Assembly: GCF_002261215.1 (NCBI RefSeq)
Contig: NZ_NEVS01000004.1
Span: forward strand, 1,488,001 to 1,552,000
Direction: 5' to 3'
DNA length: 64,000 bases
DNA from: Bordetella genomosp. 11
Lineage (GTDB): Bacteria; Pseudomonadota; Gammaproteobacteria; Burkholderiales; Burkholderiaceae_B
Position 1 is the first letter of the stretch, and each line of letters opens with the position of its first letter. This document shows, piece by piece, positions 39,758 to 48,585 of this stretch. The notes under the pieces were generated by a model. That model saw only the letters and a list, made by a program, of their open reading frames with translations, did no database searches and was not told where the DNA came from. A program made the position numbers and the translations under genes.

Positions 39758-40738
39758 CTAGAAGCCGGCGGACTTGATGATGTCCTTGTGCATGCTTTCG
39801 TCCTTCTCCAGGTATTGGGTCAGGGCGGTTCCGGTCAGCAGCTCGGGCTTCAGCGCGGAACGTTCCAGGTACTGCTTCCACTCCGGCGTCTCGCTGATCT
39901 TCTTGAAGACGTCGACGTAGTAGGCCACCTGGTCCGGCCTGGCCTTGCCCGGCAACAGGAAGATGCGCAGCATCTCGTAGTGGACGTCCAGCCCCTTTTC
40001 CTTGCAGGTGGGGATATCCGCCCAGCTTTGCGTCTCGGTCACCTTCTGGGTGTAGGACAGCCGCTGCTCGGCGAAAACGCACAGTGCCCGGTGTTCGCCG
40101 GCGCGCCATTGCGCCACGGATTCGGCCGGGTTGTTGACGTTGGCGTCGATATGGTTGCCCGACAGCTGCGTGGCCGCCTCGCCGCCGCCCTTGTAGGGGA
40201 TGTAGATGAACTTGGCGCCGGTGGCGTGTTCCACCATGGCGGTGATCATCTGGTCTTCGCGCTTGGAGCTGGTGCCGCCCATCTTCAGCTTGTTCGCCTT
40301 GGCGGCGGCGATGAACTGGTCGACCGTCTGGTATGGCGATTTGGCGTTGACCCACAGGACGAACTCGTCCACCGCAACCATCGCGACCGGCGACAGGTCG
40401 CGCCAGTTGAACGGCAGCTTGCTGATCAAAGGCACGGTGTACAGGGCCGAAGAAGCCACCAGCAGCTTATTGGGATCGCCGGCCGATGCCTTGGTATCCA
40501 TCAGCCCTTCGGCCCCGGAGGCGCCTGCCTTGTTCACGACCACCAGCGGCTGCTTCATCAGGTTGTGCTTGGCGACGATGCCCTGGATGGTGCGGGCCAT
40601 CTGGTCGGACGCGCCGCCGGCACTGAACGGCACGATGATCTCGACCGGCTTGGTCGGCTCCCAGGCCCAGGCGGCCGCCGGCAGCAGCGCTGCCATGGCC
40701 AGGGCTATCGCGCTACGCGCTTTGCTTCTTTGCATCAT
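39758..40738 (-). CDS. tctC: Tripartite tricarboxylate transporter receptor TctC (Bug family)
   Basis: 326-aa receptor: signal peptide about 1-25 (LAMAALLPAAAWA), EIIVPFSAGGASDQMAR, VNKAGASGAEG, FIYIPYKGGGEA. The start is chosen for CGGAGGAGACC; a longer in-frame stretch from 41122 overlaps the aminotransferase. It alone in this window has adjacent TctA and TctB partners. Context with an aminotransferase and a 2-hydroxyacid dehydrogenase suggests a small hydroxy- or oxo-acid ligand. Confidence 0.93.
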   Translation of the reverse strand: MMQRSKARSAIALAMAALLPAAAWAWEPTKPVEIIVPFSAGGASDQMARTIQGIVAKHNLMKQPLVVVNKAGASGAEGLMDTKASAGDPNKLLVASSALYTVPLISKLPFNWRDLSPVAMVAVDEFVLWVNAKSPYQTVDQFIAAAKANKLKMGGTSSKREDQMITAMVEHATGAKFIYIPYKGGGEAATQLSGNHIDANVNNPAESVAQWRAGEHRALCVFAEQRLSYTQKVTETQSWADIPTCKEKGLDVHYEMLRIFLLPGKARPDQVAYYVDVFKKISETPEWKQYLERSALKPELLTGTALTQYLEKDESMHKDIIKSAGF

Positions 40739-40806
40739 GGTCTCCTCCGTGATGGTTGGCCGCGCACGCGGCGTCGCCCTCTGGGTGGCGATCGCCCCGG
40801 CCGGCG

Positions 40807-42024
40807 TCAGGCTGCTTTGGCCCGGCGTTCCTGCGAACTGTCCTGCAATAGGTCCATGGCCGCCTGCACGCCGCTGCCGGCCAGCGCGATGCCGGAGAGC
40901 TTCAGGCCCATCTCGCAGCCGGCCAGCGTTGCCATCAGCGTCAGGTCGTTGCAGTCGCCCAGGTGCCCGATGCGGAACATGCGGCCCTTGACCTTGCCCA
41001 GGCCGGTGCCCAGCGACATGTCGAAACGCTCGTAGATCAGTTGGCGCACCGCGTCGGCGTCCACGCCGGCCGGCATCACGACGCCGGTCAGCACCGGCGA
41101 GTAGCGTTCCGGTTCGATGCACTGGATCTCAAGGCCCCAGGCCCGGACCGCCGCGCGGCAGGCCGCCGCCAGACGCTGGTGACGCGCGAACACGGCATCC
41201 AGGCCTTCCGCGAGGATCATCTCCAGGGCTTCGCGCAGCGCGTACAGAAGATTCGTGCTGGGGGTATACGGCCAGTAGCCCGTCTTGTTGCTTTCGAGGA
41301 TTTCCGACCAGCGCCAGAAGCTGCGCGGCAGGCCGCCTTGCTGGCTGCGTTCGATCGCCTTGGGCGAGACGGCGTTGAAGCTGATGCCGGGCGGCAGCAT
41401 CAAGCCTTTTTGCGAACCCGATATCGACACGTCGACACCCCATTCGTCGTGGCGGTAGTCGGCGCAGGCCAGGCCGGAGATGGTGTCCACCATCAGCAGG
41501 GCAGGGTGTCCGGCCGCGTCGATGGCGCGCCGCACGGCGGCGATGTCGGAAGTGACCCCGGTCGATGTTTCGTTATGGACGACGCAGACGGCCTTGATCC
41601 GGTGGCCGGTATCGGCGCGCAGGCGATCCTCGATCATTTGCGGCTGCACGCCGCGCCGCCATCCCTCCGTGCCGGGCAGCCCCAGGAATTCCGTATCCAG
41701 GCCCAGGCCATCGGCCATCTTCTTCCAAAGGCTGGCGAAGTGGCCTGTTTCGAACATCAGGACCCGATCGCCCGGGCTCATGGTGTTGGAGAGCGCGGCT
41801 TCCCAAGCGCCCGTTCCGGACGCCGGATAGATCACCACCGGGTGCTGCGTCTTGAAGATCTTGCGGATGCCTTGCAGGACTTCCAGCCCCAGCGCGCCGA
41901 ACTCCGGCCCGCGGTGGTCGATGGTGGGATAGCTCATGGCGCGCAGCAGCCGGTCCGGCACGGGGCTGGGGCCGGGGATTTGAAGGAAATGGCGGCCGGC
42001 GGGATGGAAGTCGAGTCGCAGCAT
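40807..42024 (-). CDS. Class V aminotransferase (serine-glyoxylate type)
   Basis: 405-aa PLP enzyme of the serine-glyoxylate / alanine-glyoxylate group. The PLP-lysine motif SISGSQKGLMLPPGI is clear, with GHFASLW and HNETSTGVTSD upstream. It would transfer an amino group between serine/alanine-like donors and glyoxylate/hydroxypyruvate-like acceptors. I use ATG 42024 since similarity starts there; ATG 42045 is also possible. First gene of the operon with TctC-TctB-TctA, the FAD dehydrogenase and GntR. Confidence 0.88.
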   Translation of the reverse strand: MLRLDFHPAGRHFLQIPGPSPVPDRLLRAMSYPTIDHRGPEFGALGLEVLQGIRKIFKTQHPVVIYPASGTGAWEAALSNTMSPGDRVLMFETGHFASLWKKMADGLGLDTEFLGLPGTEGWRRGVQPQMIEDRLRADTGHRIKAVCVVHNETSTGVTSDIAAVRRAIDAAGHPALLMVDTISGLACADYRHDEWGVDVSISGSQKGLMLPPGISFNAVSPKAIERSQQGGLPRSFWRWSEILESNKTGYWPYTPSTNLLYALREALEMILAEGLDAVFARHQRLAAACRAAVRAWGLEIQCIEPERYSPVLTGVVMPAGVDADAVRQLIYERFDMSLGTGLGKVKGRMFRIGHLGDCNDLTLMATLAGCEMGLKLSGIALAGSGVQAAMDLLQDSSQERRAKAA

Positions 42025-42050
42025 CGGGGGTCTCGCTCCTGGCATCTTGA

Positions 42051-42066
42051 ATTTTGAATGCAAAAT
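42051..42066. promoter_or_regulatory. Dyad ATTTTG-N4-CAAAAT upstream of aminotransferase operon
   Basis: ATTTTGAATGCAAAAT, a perfect 6-bp dyad with 4 bases between, lies 26 bases upstream of the aminotransferase start in an AT-rich patch within GC-rich DNA. FCD-type GntR proteins bind AT-rich palindromes of this size, so it is the likely operator of the operon's own GntR. Confidence 0.6.
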
Positions 42067-42200
42067 ACCATAGCAGCGGGTGGCTGGCCTGGGAAGGGCA
42101 TCGAAGGTCTTTCGGGCTAGTGGTTTACCCGCGCTGCCCTGGGCGGCGAGGTATGCCGCTTGCGGCAAGGTCCCGTCAGCCAACCCGACAGGAGAGCATC

Positions 42201-42965
42201 ATGAATCGATTCGCTGGAAAGGTAGTCGTCGTCACCGGCGCGGGATCCGGCATCGGCGCGGCCACCGCCCGCCGTTTCGCGCAGGAGGGCGCGAGCGTCG
42301 TCCTGGCCGGACGGACGGAATCCAAACTGCGACAGGCCGCCGACGGGCTGGAAGAATCCAAAGTGCTGGTCCAGACGGCGGACGTTGCCCGCCTGGACGA
42401 GGTGGAAAACCTGATTCGCGCCGCCGTGAAGCGCTTCGGCCGGCTCGATGTCATGGTCAATAACGCCGGCACTGCCGTGGAGGGCACCGTGACCGAGGCG
42501 TCTCCCGAAGACTGGCGCGTAGTCATGGCGACGGACCTGGACGGGGTCTTCCATGGCTGCCGCGCCGCCATGCCGCAATTGATCAAGTCACGCGGCTGCA
42601 TCGTCAACGTCTCGTCGGTGTCGGGCATCGGCGGAGACTGGCGCATGAGCTTCTACAACGCCGCGAAAGGCGCGGTGACCAACTTCACGCGCGCACTGGC
42701 CATGGATCATGGCCGCGATGGCGTGCGGGTGAATGCCGTGTGTCCCAGCCTGACCCGCACCGACCTGACCAAGGACATGTATGCCAACCATGCCTTGATG
42801 GAGAAATTCGCCGAACGCATCCCGCTGGGCCGCGGCGCCGAGCCGGAGGAAGTCGCCTCCGTGATCGCCTTCCTGGCCAGCGACGACGCCGTCTTCGTGA
42901 CCGGCGTCAACCTGCCCGTGGACGGCGGCCTCAGCGCGTCGAACGGGCAGCCGCCGCAGGCGTGA
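42201..42965 (+). CDS. SDR family oxidoreductase
   Basis: 254-aa classical SDR: TGAGSGIGAATARRF near residue 12, NNAGTAVEG near 84, VSSVSGIGG and YNAAKGAVTNF for the catalytic Ser/Tyr/Lys, and GVNLPVDGG at the C-terminus. ACAGGAGAGC precedes ATG 42201. It is divergent from the aminotransferase operon and could share control through the dyad at 42.05 kb. Substrate unknown. It ends 9 bases before the convergent Bug gene. Confidence 0.87.
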   Translation: MNRFAGKVVVVTGAGSGIGAATARRFAQEGASVVLAGRTESKLRQAADGLEESKVLVQTADVARLDEVENLIRAAVKRFGRLDVMVNNAGTAVEGTVTEASPEDWRVVMATDLDGVFHGCRAAMPQLIKSRGCIVNVSSVSGIGGDWRMSFYNAAKGAVTNFTRALAMDHGRDGVRVNAVCPSLTRTDLTKDMYANHALMEKFAERIPLGRGAEPEEVASVIAFLASDDAVFVTGVNLPVDGGLSASNGQPPQA

Positions 42966-42974
42966 TGACCGGCC

Positions 42975-43958
42975 TCAGCCGCCCTGCGCCTTCTTCACCT
43001 TCAGCTTGCTCAGGACTTCCTGCACGCTCTGCGTTTCGGAGGCCAGCATATCGGCGGTGTCCCGGGCATCCAGGTAGCGCGGCGCCCATTGGTTCCGTTC
43101 CAGGAACTCCTGCCATTCAGGGGTATCGGATACCTGTTTCAGGGCGGATTCCCAAAATTTGACCTGGGCCGGCGTCAGGCCCTTGGGCGCCATCACGCCC
43201 TGCGGCGACGATGTCACCACATCGATGCCCAGTTCCTTCCAGGTCGGCGTATCGCGCAATATCCCATGCAGCCGCTGGGGCGACCCGATGACCAGCAGGC
43301 GTACCTTGCCGGTCTGCAGGGCCGGAATGATGGTCGGCGTGGTGGCGCCGACCACATCGACATTGCCGCCGATCAGATTGGTGATGGACTCGCCCGAAGA
43401 CTTGAAGGGCACAAAGGTCAGCCGCGAGATATCGACACCGGCGCGCATCAGGGGCTTGGCCACGCCCACATGCACGTCATTGCCCAGGGTCGCGGCAATG
43501 GCGATATTCAGGTCGCCCGGGTTCTTCTTCAGATGGGATACCAGGTCCATCGCCGTCTTGAACGGCGAATCGGCGCGCACCAGAACGCCCACATAACCGT
43601 CCAGCAGCATCGCGATGGGCGTGTAATCCTTGTACGAGACCTTGATGTTGCCCAGGTAGTGGTTGTTGACGATCGAGGTGGCCAGCGTCATCAGGTAGTG
43701 CGGGTCGCCGGGATGCTGGTCCAGTACGTTCAGGGCCACCTGGCTGGACGCGCCGGGCCGGTTCAGCACGATCATGTCGGTGACCAGCTTCCTGGCCAGC
43801 AGCATTTCCTGCAGCTTGCGCGCGACGGAATCCAGCGCCGCCCCCGCGCTGGCGGGCACGATGAACTGCACTTCCTTGTTGATCACGGGCGGCGCCGCGC
43901 TGGCCTGCAGCGTGTATGCACCAAGACAGGCCAGCAATCCAAGAATGGTTTTTTTCAT
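42975..43958 (-). CDS. Bug-family periplasmic substrate-binding receptor
   Basis: 327-aa receptor: signal peptide about 1-21 (LLACLGAYTLQASAAP), VQFIVPASAGAALDSVAR, LNRPGASSQVA, and FVPFKSSGESI. It is more diverged than the other Bug proteins here (PASAGAALD in place of PF-x-PGG-x-xD). GAGGAGACAAGAG precedes the ATG. Last gene of the carboxyltransferase/acyl-CoA synthetase operon, 84 bases after the synthetase alpha gene, so probably the uptake receptor for the acid activated by that synthetase. Confidence 0.88.
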   Translation of the reverse strand: MKKTILGLLACLGAYTLQASAAPPVINKEVQFIVPASAGAALDSVARKLQEMLLARKLVTDMIVLNRPGASSQVALNVLDQHPGDPHYLMTLATSIVNNHYLGNIKVSYKDYTPIAMLLDGYVGVLVRADSPFKTAMDLVSHLKKNPGDLNIAIAATLGNDVHVGVAKPLMRAGVDISRLTFVPFKSSGESITNLIGGNVDVVGATTPTIIPALQTGKVRLLVIGSPQRLHGILRDTPTWKELGIDVVTSSPQGVMAPKGLTPAQVKFWESALKQVSDTPEWQEFLERNQWAPRYLDARDTADMLASETQSVQEVLSKLKVKKAQGG

Positions 43959-44042
43959 CTCTTGTCTCCTCAGCCTGAAAGTGCCGTACGGCCGGGCGGC
44001 CAGGCTTGTGCCGCGGGCTCGTTTACCTTTGGCGGCGGCGCG

Positions 44043-45512
44043 TCAGGCCGGCCGCGTGTCGCGAAAGCGCCGGTAGTCGCGCAGCGCGGCCAATGCCCGC
44101 GCGGCCGCCGGTAAACCGAGAAAAACCTGGATGCCGGCACGCATGGCCTGGTGGACATACGCCTGGCGCAGCGTTTCCAGATCGGCCTGGCCCGGCGATC
44201 GCAGCACCAGGAACAGCCTGACGTCCTGGGGCAAGGCCGCTTTCAGCTCGATCACCGCATGCACCAGTTCGTCCATCAGCGCGCCTTGCCGGTATCCCAG
44301 GATGACCGGCAGGTTCAGGTGGGCGATCACCGCGCCGGGCCGTTCCGTTTCCACCACCGCGGCCAGAATGCCACGCGCCAGCGCGCCATGATCGCGATCC
44401 AGGATATTCGCGGGAACGTCCAGCGGATTTTCCAGGCCCGCGCCGGACGGAATCCCCAGCCGCTGCAAGGCGGCGATCGTGCCGGCCCGCAGTTCGGGCA
44501 CGTCTATGCCCGCGCGGCCGAAGGCATCCGCGGCAAGCACGCTGGCGCCGCCGCCATTGCCGAACAGCACCACGCGGCCATCGAATGAAGGGGAGAGATC
44601 CGCCTCGTGTTCCAGGGCGACCAGGGCATCGATGAAGTCCTCCATCGTATCCACCAGGATCGAGCCGGTCTGCGACGCCAGCGCGCGCCACACCTGGTCG
44701 TTGCTGGCCAGCGACCCCGTGTGCGAGGCCGCGGCGCGCTGGCCTTGTCCGGTGCGGCCGCCCTTGAGCAGGACGACGGGCTTGCGTGCCCGGGCACGCC
44801 GCAACAGGTCGAAGAACCGGCGCCCGTCGCGGATCTCTTCGATATAGGCGCCGATGACCCGCGTACCGGGATCCTCGATGTAATACTCCAGCAGGTCGCC
44901 GGGGTCCACGTCCAGGCAATTGCCCAGCGATACGACGCCGCTGAAGCGCAGGCCCCGGTATTCCCCGTTGCGAACGATATCGATCGACAGGCCGCCGCTT
45001 TGCGAGAGCACGCCGACCGTGCCGGCATCCCCCATCCGGCCATCGGTAAAGGTGACGCGGCCGGACGGCGAATAGATGCCCATGCAGTTGGGACCCAGCA
45101 GGCGCATGCCGCCCTGGCGTACCGCTTGCGCGAGCGCCTCGCGCAGCGCGCCACCGCGGCCGCCTTCGCCAAAGCCGCTGGACATCACCTGCGCGAAGCG
45201 CACGCGATGCCGGGCCGATGCCAGCAGGGGCGGCACGGCTTCGGCCGGTATGGCGATGAAGGCGTAGTCGATGGGTTCCGGGGTATCCGCCAGGGAAGGG
45301 TAGGCAGGCAGGCCCTCCAGCCGGGTTTCCGTGGGATGGATGGGATAAATCGCGCCCGCGTATCCCGCCGCGCGCAGCCGCTGGATGAACTTGTTGCCCT
45401 GGCCAGCGCTCCTGGCCGATACGCCTGCCACGGCGATCGTGGCGGGGCGGAACAAGGCGCCGAATCCATCGCGCGACAGATCCCGGGGGGCGTGGTGCAG
45501 GTCGGCGCTCAC
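44043..45512 (-). CDS. Acyl-CoA synthetase (NDP-forming), alpha/CoA-binding subunit
   Basis: 489-aa subunit with a CoA-binding Rossmann domain (FRPATIAVAGVSAR, 21-34), succinyl-CoA-ligase-like domains (LLGPNCMGIYSP, 138-149) and the phosphohistidine loop SHTGSLA with His264. NDP-forming synthetases make acyl-CoA from acid, CoA and ATP, with phosphate transfer through this His. In many bacteria the alpha and beta parts are fused (about 700 aa); here they are two genes. GTG start inside the 4-base overlap with the beta gene. Confidence 0.87.
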   Translation of the reverse strand: MSADLHHAPRDLSRDGFGALFRPATIAVAGVSARSAGQGNKFIQRLRAAGYAGAIYPIHPTETRLEGLPAYPSLADTPEPIDYAFIAIPAEAVPPLLASARHRVRFAQVMSSGFGEGGRGGALREALAQAVRQGGMRLLGPNCMGIYSPSGRVTFTDGRMGDAGTVGVLSQSGGLSIDIVRNGEYRGLRFSGVVSLGNCLDVDPGDLLEYYIEDPGTRVIGAYIEEIRDGRRFFDLLRRARARKPVVLLKGGRTGQGQRAAASHTGSLASNDQVWRALASQTGSILVDTMEDFIDALVALEHEADLSPSFDGRVVLFGNGGGASVLAADAFGRAGIDVPELRAGTIAALQRLGIPSGAGLENPLDVPANILDRDHGALARGILAAVVETERPGAVIAHLNLPVILGYRQGALMDELVHAVIELKAALPQDVRLFLVLRSPGQADLETLRQAYVHQAMRAGIQVFLGLPAAARALAALRDYRRFRDTRPA

Positions 45513-46234
45513 GACGGTTGCGTCTCCGGGGTAAGGATCAGGCGTGCATCGACCGCCACCGCGCCATGCGCCGAGACGATCAGGGGATTGATATCGAGTT
45601 CGCCGATACTGTCGGCCGCCTGCGTCAACAGGCCGTTCTCTCCGCCCATGGCCAGGAGTGCGTCGGTGATCACGGCATCGGGTACGCGCGCGCCTCCGCG
45701 GGCCCCGCGCAGCAGCGCCGCGCCTTGCAGCTCGTCCAGCATCTCCTGCGCATCCAGGTTCGTGATCGGGCAGATGCGGAAGGCCACGTCGCGCAGGATC
45801 TCCACGAAGACCCCGCCCAGGCCGAGCATGATGATCTGGCCGAAGGACGGGTCGCGGAACCCGCCGATCACGATTTCGTGGCCGGGCGGCGCCATTTCTT
45901 CCAGCAGGAAGCCGTCCAGGCGGAAGCCGGCCGCCGCGCAGCGCGATGCCATGTCGTCCATGCAGACCTGGATCTCGCTTGCCTGGCTCAACCCCAGGCG
46001 GACCCCGCCGAAATCGGATTTGTGCAGGACATCGGGCGACACCAGCTTAAGCGCCAAAGGCGCTTGAAGATGTTCGAGCGCCGCCCGGACGTGCTCGCCG
46101 GTTTTTACGACGGCCGATTGGGGTACGTGCAGGCCGTATTCGGCCAGCACGCGCTTGGCCAGCGGCTCGTCCAGGGCAGGGCGTCCGTCCCGGCGGGCCT
46201 GTGCCAGGATGGCGGCGATGGATGACGGTGGCAT
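45509..46234 (-). CDS. Acyl-CoA synthetase (NDP-forming), beta/ATP-grasp subunit
   Basis: 241-aa ATP-grasp protein: LAEYGLHVPQSAVVK, ALKLVSPDVLHKSDFGGVRLGL (central residues), LLEEMAPPGHEIVIGG and ELDINPLIV, all typical of the ATP-grasp_5 half of NDP-forming acyl-CoA synthetases. The start is the MPPSS methionine with CGGAGG close upstream; longer in-frame sequence falls within the carboxyltransferase gene. Partner of the following CoA-binding subunit. Confidence 0.86.
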   Translation of the reverse strand: MPPSSIAAILAQARRDGRPALDEPLAKRVLAEYGLHVPQSAVVKTGEHVRAALEHLQAPLALKLVSPDVLHKSDFGGVRLGLSQASEIQVCMDDMASRCAAAGFRLDGFLLEEMAPPGHEIVIGGFRDPSFGQIIMLGLGGVFVEILRDVAFRICPITNLDAQEMLDELQGAALLRGARGGARVPDAVITDALLAMGGENGLLTQAADSIGELDINPLIVSAHGAVAVDARLILTPETQPS

Positions 46235-46259
46235 GGGGCCTCCGGGGCGACGTTGGCGG

Positions 46260-47804
46260 TCAGTAGCTGGTGGGCCAATTGGACAGGCGATGGGCCCCGA
46301 CGCCGCGGGAAGGCTTGCGCGTATAAATCTCCAGCAGGCGCGATAGATAGGTGCGCGTATCGCGGGGATCGATAACGTCCTTGGCTTCGTAAAGCCCGGC
46401 CAGCGCCCACGGCGCGTTGTCCTGGTTGATCTCGTCGACCCGGCGCTTGAATTCCTCCGGCGTGTCCTCGTAGCGCAGGCCATACAGAACATTGACCGCC
46501 GTGCCGGGGTCCATGAAGCCGTAGTCCGCGCAAGGCCATGCCGCGGCCTCGTCGCTGTTGCGGCCGCCGCCCATGTTCAGATAGGCCTGGCCGTAGTTCT
46601 TGCGCAGGGTCACCACGAAGCGCGGCACGGTCACCTGGGACAGCGCGTTCATCCAGTTCATGATGCGGCCGGGCGCGCCCCGCTTTTCGCCGTCCAGGCC
46701 GATCAGGAAACCGGGCTGGTCCACCAGGAAAACAATGGGGATGTTGAAGGAGTCGCACAGCACCAGGAAGCTCGTGGCCTTGGCGCAGGCGTCGACGTCG
46801 ATGGCGCCGCCCTTGAACTTGGGGTTGTTCGCCAGCACGCCCACGGTCTTTCCGGCGACGCGGCCCAGGCAGGTCACCATCGACTTGCCGAAGCGCGGCT
46901 TAAGCTCGAAAAGGCTGTCGCGATCGAGCAGGCGGCGGATGACGTCGCGGCTGTCGTAGGTCTGGGTGCGCGAATCCGGCACGACATCCAGGATATCCGC
47001 CATGGCGTCGTCCGATCCCGCGGGCACGGGGGCCACGGGCGGCGCTTCGCCGTTGTGGCTGGGCAGGTAGGCGAGGAAGCGCTTGACCGCGTCCAGCGCC
47101 TCTTCGTCGCTGTCCACCGCGACGTCGACGATGCCGGTCGTGGCCGTGTGCAGCTTCCAGCCGCCCAGTTCCTCCGCGTCCACGGCCTGCTTGATGGCCA
47201 GTTCGGTGACACGGCTGCTGGCCACCGCCATGGTGGCGCCTTTGCGCATGACGACGAAGTCCGACAGGCAGGCATACCAGGTGGACGACCCGTAGCAACT
47301 GCCCAGCAGCGCCGACACCCAGGGCGTGCGGCGATCGCGCAGGTATTCCAGCGGGTCCTGGCCCAGGATGGCGCGTCCGGCGGCGCCCATGCGGTCGGGC
47401 ATGCGGGCGCCCGCCGACTCGCCCAGCATCACCAGCGGCATGCCGGAATCGTTGGCCACCTGCCGCACGTGCTTGATCTTCTTGCCGTTAACGACGCTGC
47501 TGGAGGCCCCCATCACGGTGAAGTCATTCGACACCACGGCCACCGGACGGCCATCAATGGCGCCGAACCCGGCGATCTTGCCGTCCGCCGGCGTCTTGTC
47601 GCGCGCTTCCGGGCGAAAAGAGGTGGCCAGCAGGCCGGACTCGAAAAAGCTGTCGGGATCCAGCAGCACATCCAGGCGTTCCCGGGCATTGAGTACGCCC
47701 TGGGCCCGCCGTTTTGCCAGGCGGTCTTCGCCGCCCATGCCGTATGCCTTCTCCCGCCGCTGACGCAATTCCTCGATGTAGGTGTCGTGGCCCATGTTGC
47801 GCAT
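46260..47804 (-). CDS. Acyl-CoA carboxyltransferase (propionyl-CoA carboxylase beta / decarboxylase alpha type)
   Basis: 514-aa carboxyltransferase with two crotonase-like halves. Seen: GKIAGFGAIDGRPVAVVSND, LGESAGARMPD, LLGSCYGSSTWYA, then C-terminal half with FGKSMVTCLGRVAGKTVGVLAN, NIPIVFLVDQPGFLIG, and MGGGRNSDEAAAWPC. It transfers CO2 between biotin and an acyl-CoA. No biotin carboxylase or biotin carrier gene is in the operon, so it may use one from elsewhere or act in decarboxylation. AAGGAGAGC precedes the ATG. First gene of the operon. Confidence 0.88.
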   Translation of the reverse strand: MRNMGHDTYIEELRQRREKAYGMGGEDRLAKRRAQGVLNARERLDVLLDPDSFFESGLLATSFRPEARDKTPADGKIAGFGAIDGRPVAVVSNDFTVMGASSSVVNGKKIKHVRQVANDSGMPLVMLGESAGARMPDRMGAAGRAILGQDPLEYLRDRRTPWVSALLGSCYGSSTWYACLSDFVVMRKGATMAVASSRVTELAIKQAVDAEELGGWKLHTATTGIVDVAVDSDEEALDAVKRFLAYLPSHNGEAPPVAPVPAGSDDAMADILDVVPDSRTQTYDSRDVIRRLLDRDSLFELKPRFGKSMVTCLGRVAGKTVGVLANNPKFKGGAIDVDACAKATSFLVLCDSFNIPIVFLVDQPGFLIGLDGEKRGAPGRIMNWMNALSQVTVPRFVVTLRKNYGQAYLNMGGGRNSDEAAAWPCADYGFMDPGTAVNVLYGLRYEDTPEEFKRRVDEINQDNAPWALAGLYEAKDVIDPRDTRTYLSRLLEIYTRKPSRGVGAHRLSNWPTSY

Positions 47805-47824
47805 GCTCTCCTTGGCGTTGACTG

Positions 47825-47854
47825 ATAGTAGCGATCACAACTACTACAAGTCAA
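47825..47854 (-). promoter_or_regulatory. Sigma70-like promoter with overlapping dyad, carboxyltransferase operon
   Basis: On the minus strand: -35 TTGACT (47854-47849), 18-base spacer, -10 TACTAT (47830-47825), ending 20 bases before the start codon. The dyad TAGTAG-N9-CTACTA (47826-47846) covers the -10 and spacer, so a repressor there would block the promoter. No regulator gene is adjacent. Confidence 0.6.
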
Positions 47855-47907
47855 GCGTGTGGAGAGGGCCGATGCTCAGGTCCGCGGCGACCGGGCGACC
47901 GTTGACG

Positions 47908-48585
47908 TCACGCCGCCTTCTCGTCGCTGTCCCAGCCCTCCCGCAACGCCGCGGCAAAGCCCTCGGCAACGCGGGAATAGGGACGGGCGCTGGTGGATAC
48001 GCGCGGCAGGGCGCTCCAGGCGATGGTCTCGCCGGCCCGTTCCAGGCGTTCGACCAGGTCACGATCTTCGTGGCATGCAAGCGCGCGGAAACCGCCGGCG
48101 CGCAGGTAGGCATCGCTGGCGATGCCCAGGTTGGCGCCGTGGATGTGCCGGTGCCCATCGCGATCGCGATAGGCCGATTGGAAATGCCACTTGGCCTCGT
48201 GCGCATGCCGGCCATGCCCCGTCCAATCCGCCACGCCGACCGTTCCGCACACCGCGGCGGCCTGAAGGGACAACTGATCCGCCAGCCACGACGTCGATAC
48301 GGTGGTGTCCGCATCCGTGAAGGCCAGCCATCGGGCGCCCGCCGCGATCAGGTAATCCGCGCCGACCGCACGCGCCTGGCCGACGTTGCGGCAGGCCACG
48401 CGCAATTGCGCCACCCGCGATGGGCCGGCGTATTCGGCGGTGCGATCCGTGCAGCTGTCCAGCACCAGCACGGCCACCACCCGTTCACCCTTCAAGCCCG
48501 GGTGCATGCATGCCTTGCGGATGGAGGCCAGGCAAGCCTGCACGGTGTCCTCCTCGTTATGGGCGGGTATGCAAACGCCTATCAT
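47908..48585 (-). CDS. Glycosyltransferase family 2
   Basis: 225-aa GT-A fold glycosyltransferase: MIGVCIPAHNEEDTVQACL, VLDSCTDRTAEYA, and the metal-binding DAD in AFTDADTTVSTSW, then a GANLGI acceptor-side block and CHEDRDLVERL. No transmembrane segment. It should transfer a sugar from an NDP-sugar to an unknown acceptor. Last gene of the overlapping four-gene operon; its ATG overlaps the methyltransferase stop by ATGA. Confidence 0.86.
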   Translation of the reverse strand: MIGVCIPAHNEEDTVQACLASIRKACMHPGLKGERVVAVLVLDSCTDRTAEYAGPSRVAQLRVACRNVGQARAVGADYLIAAGARWLAFTDADTTVSTSWLADQLSLQAAAVCGTVGVADWTGHGRHAHEAKWHFQSAYRDRDGHRHIHGANLGIASDAYLRAGGFRALACHEDRDLVERLERAGETIAWSALPRVSTSARPYSRVAEGFAAALREGWDSDEKAA

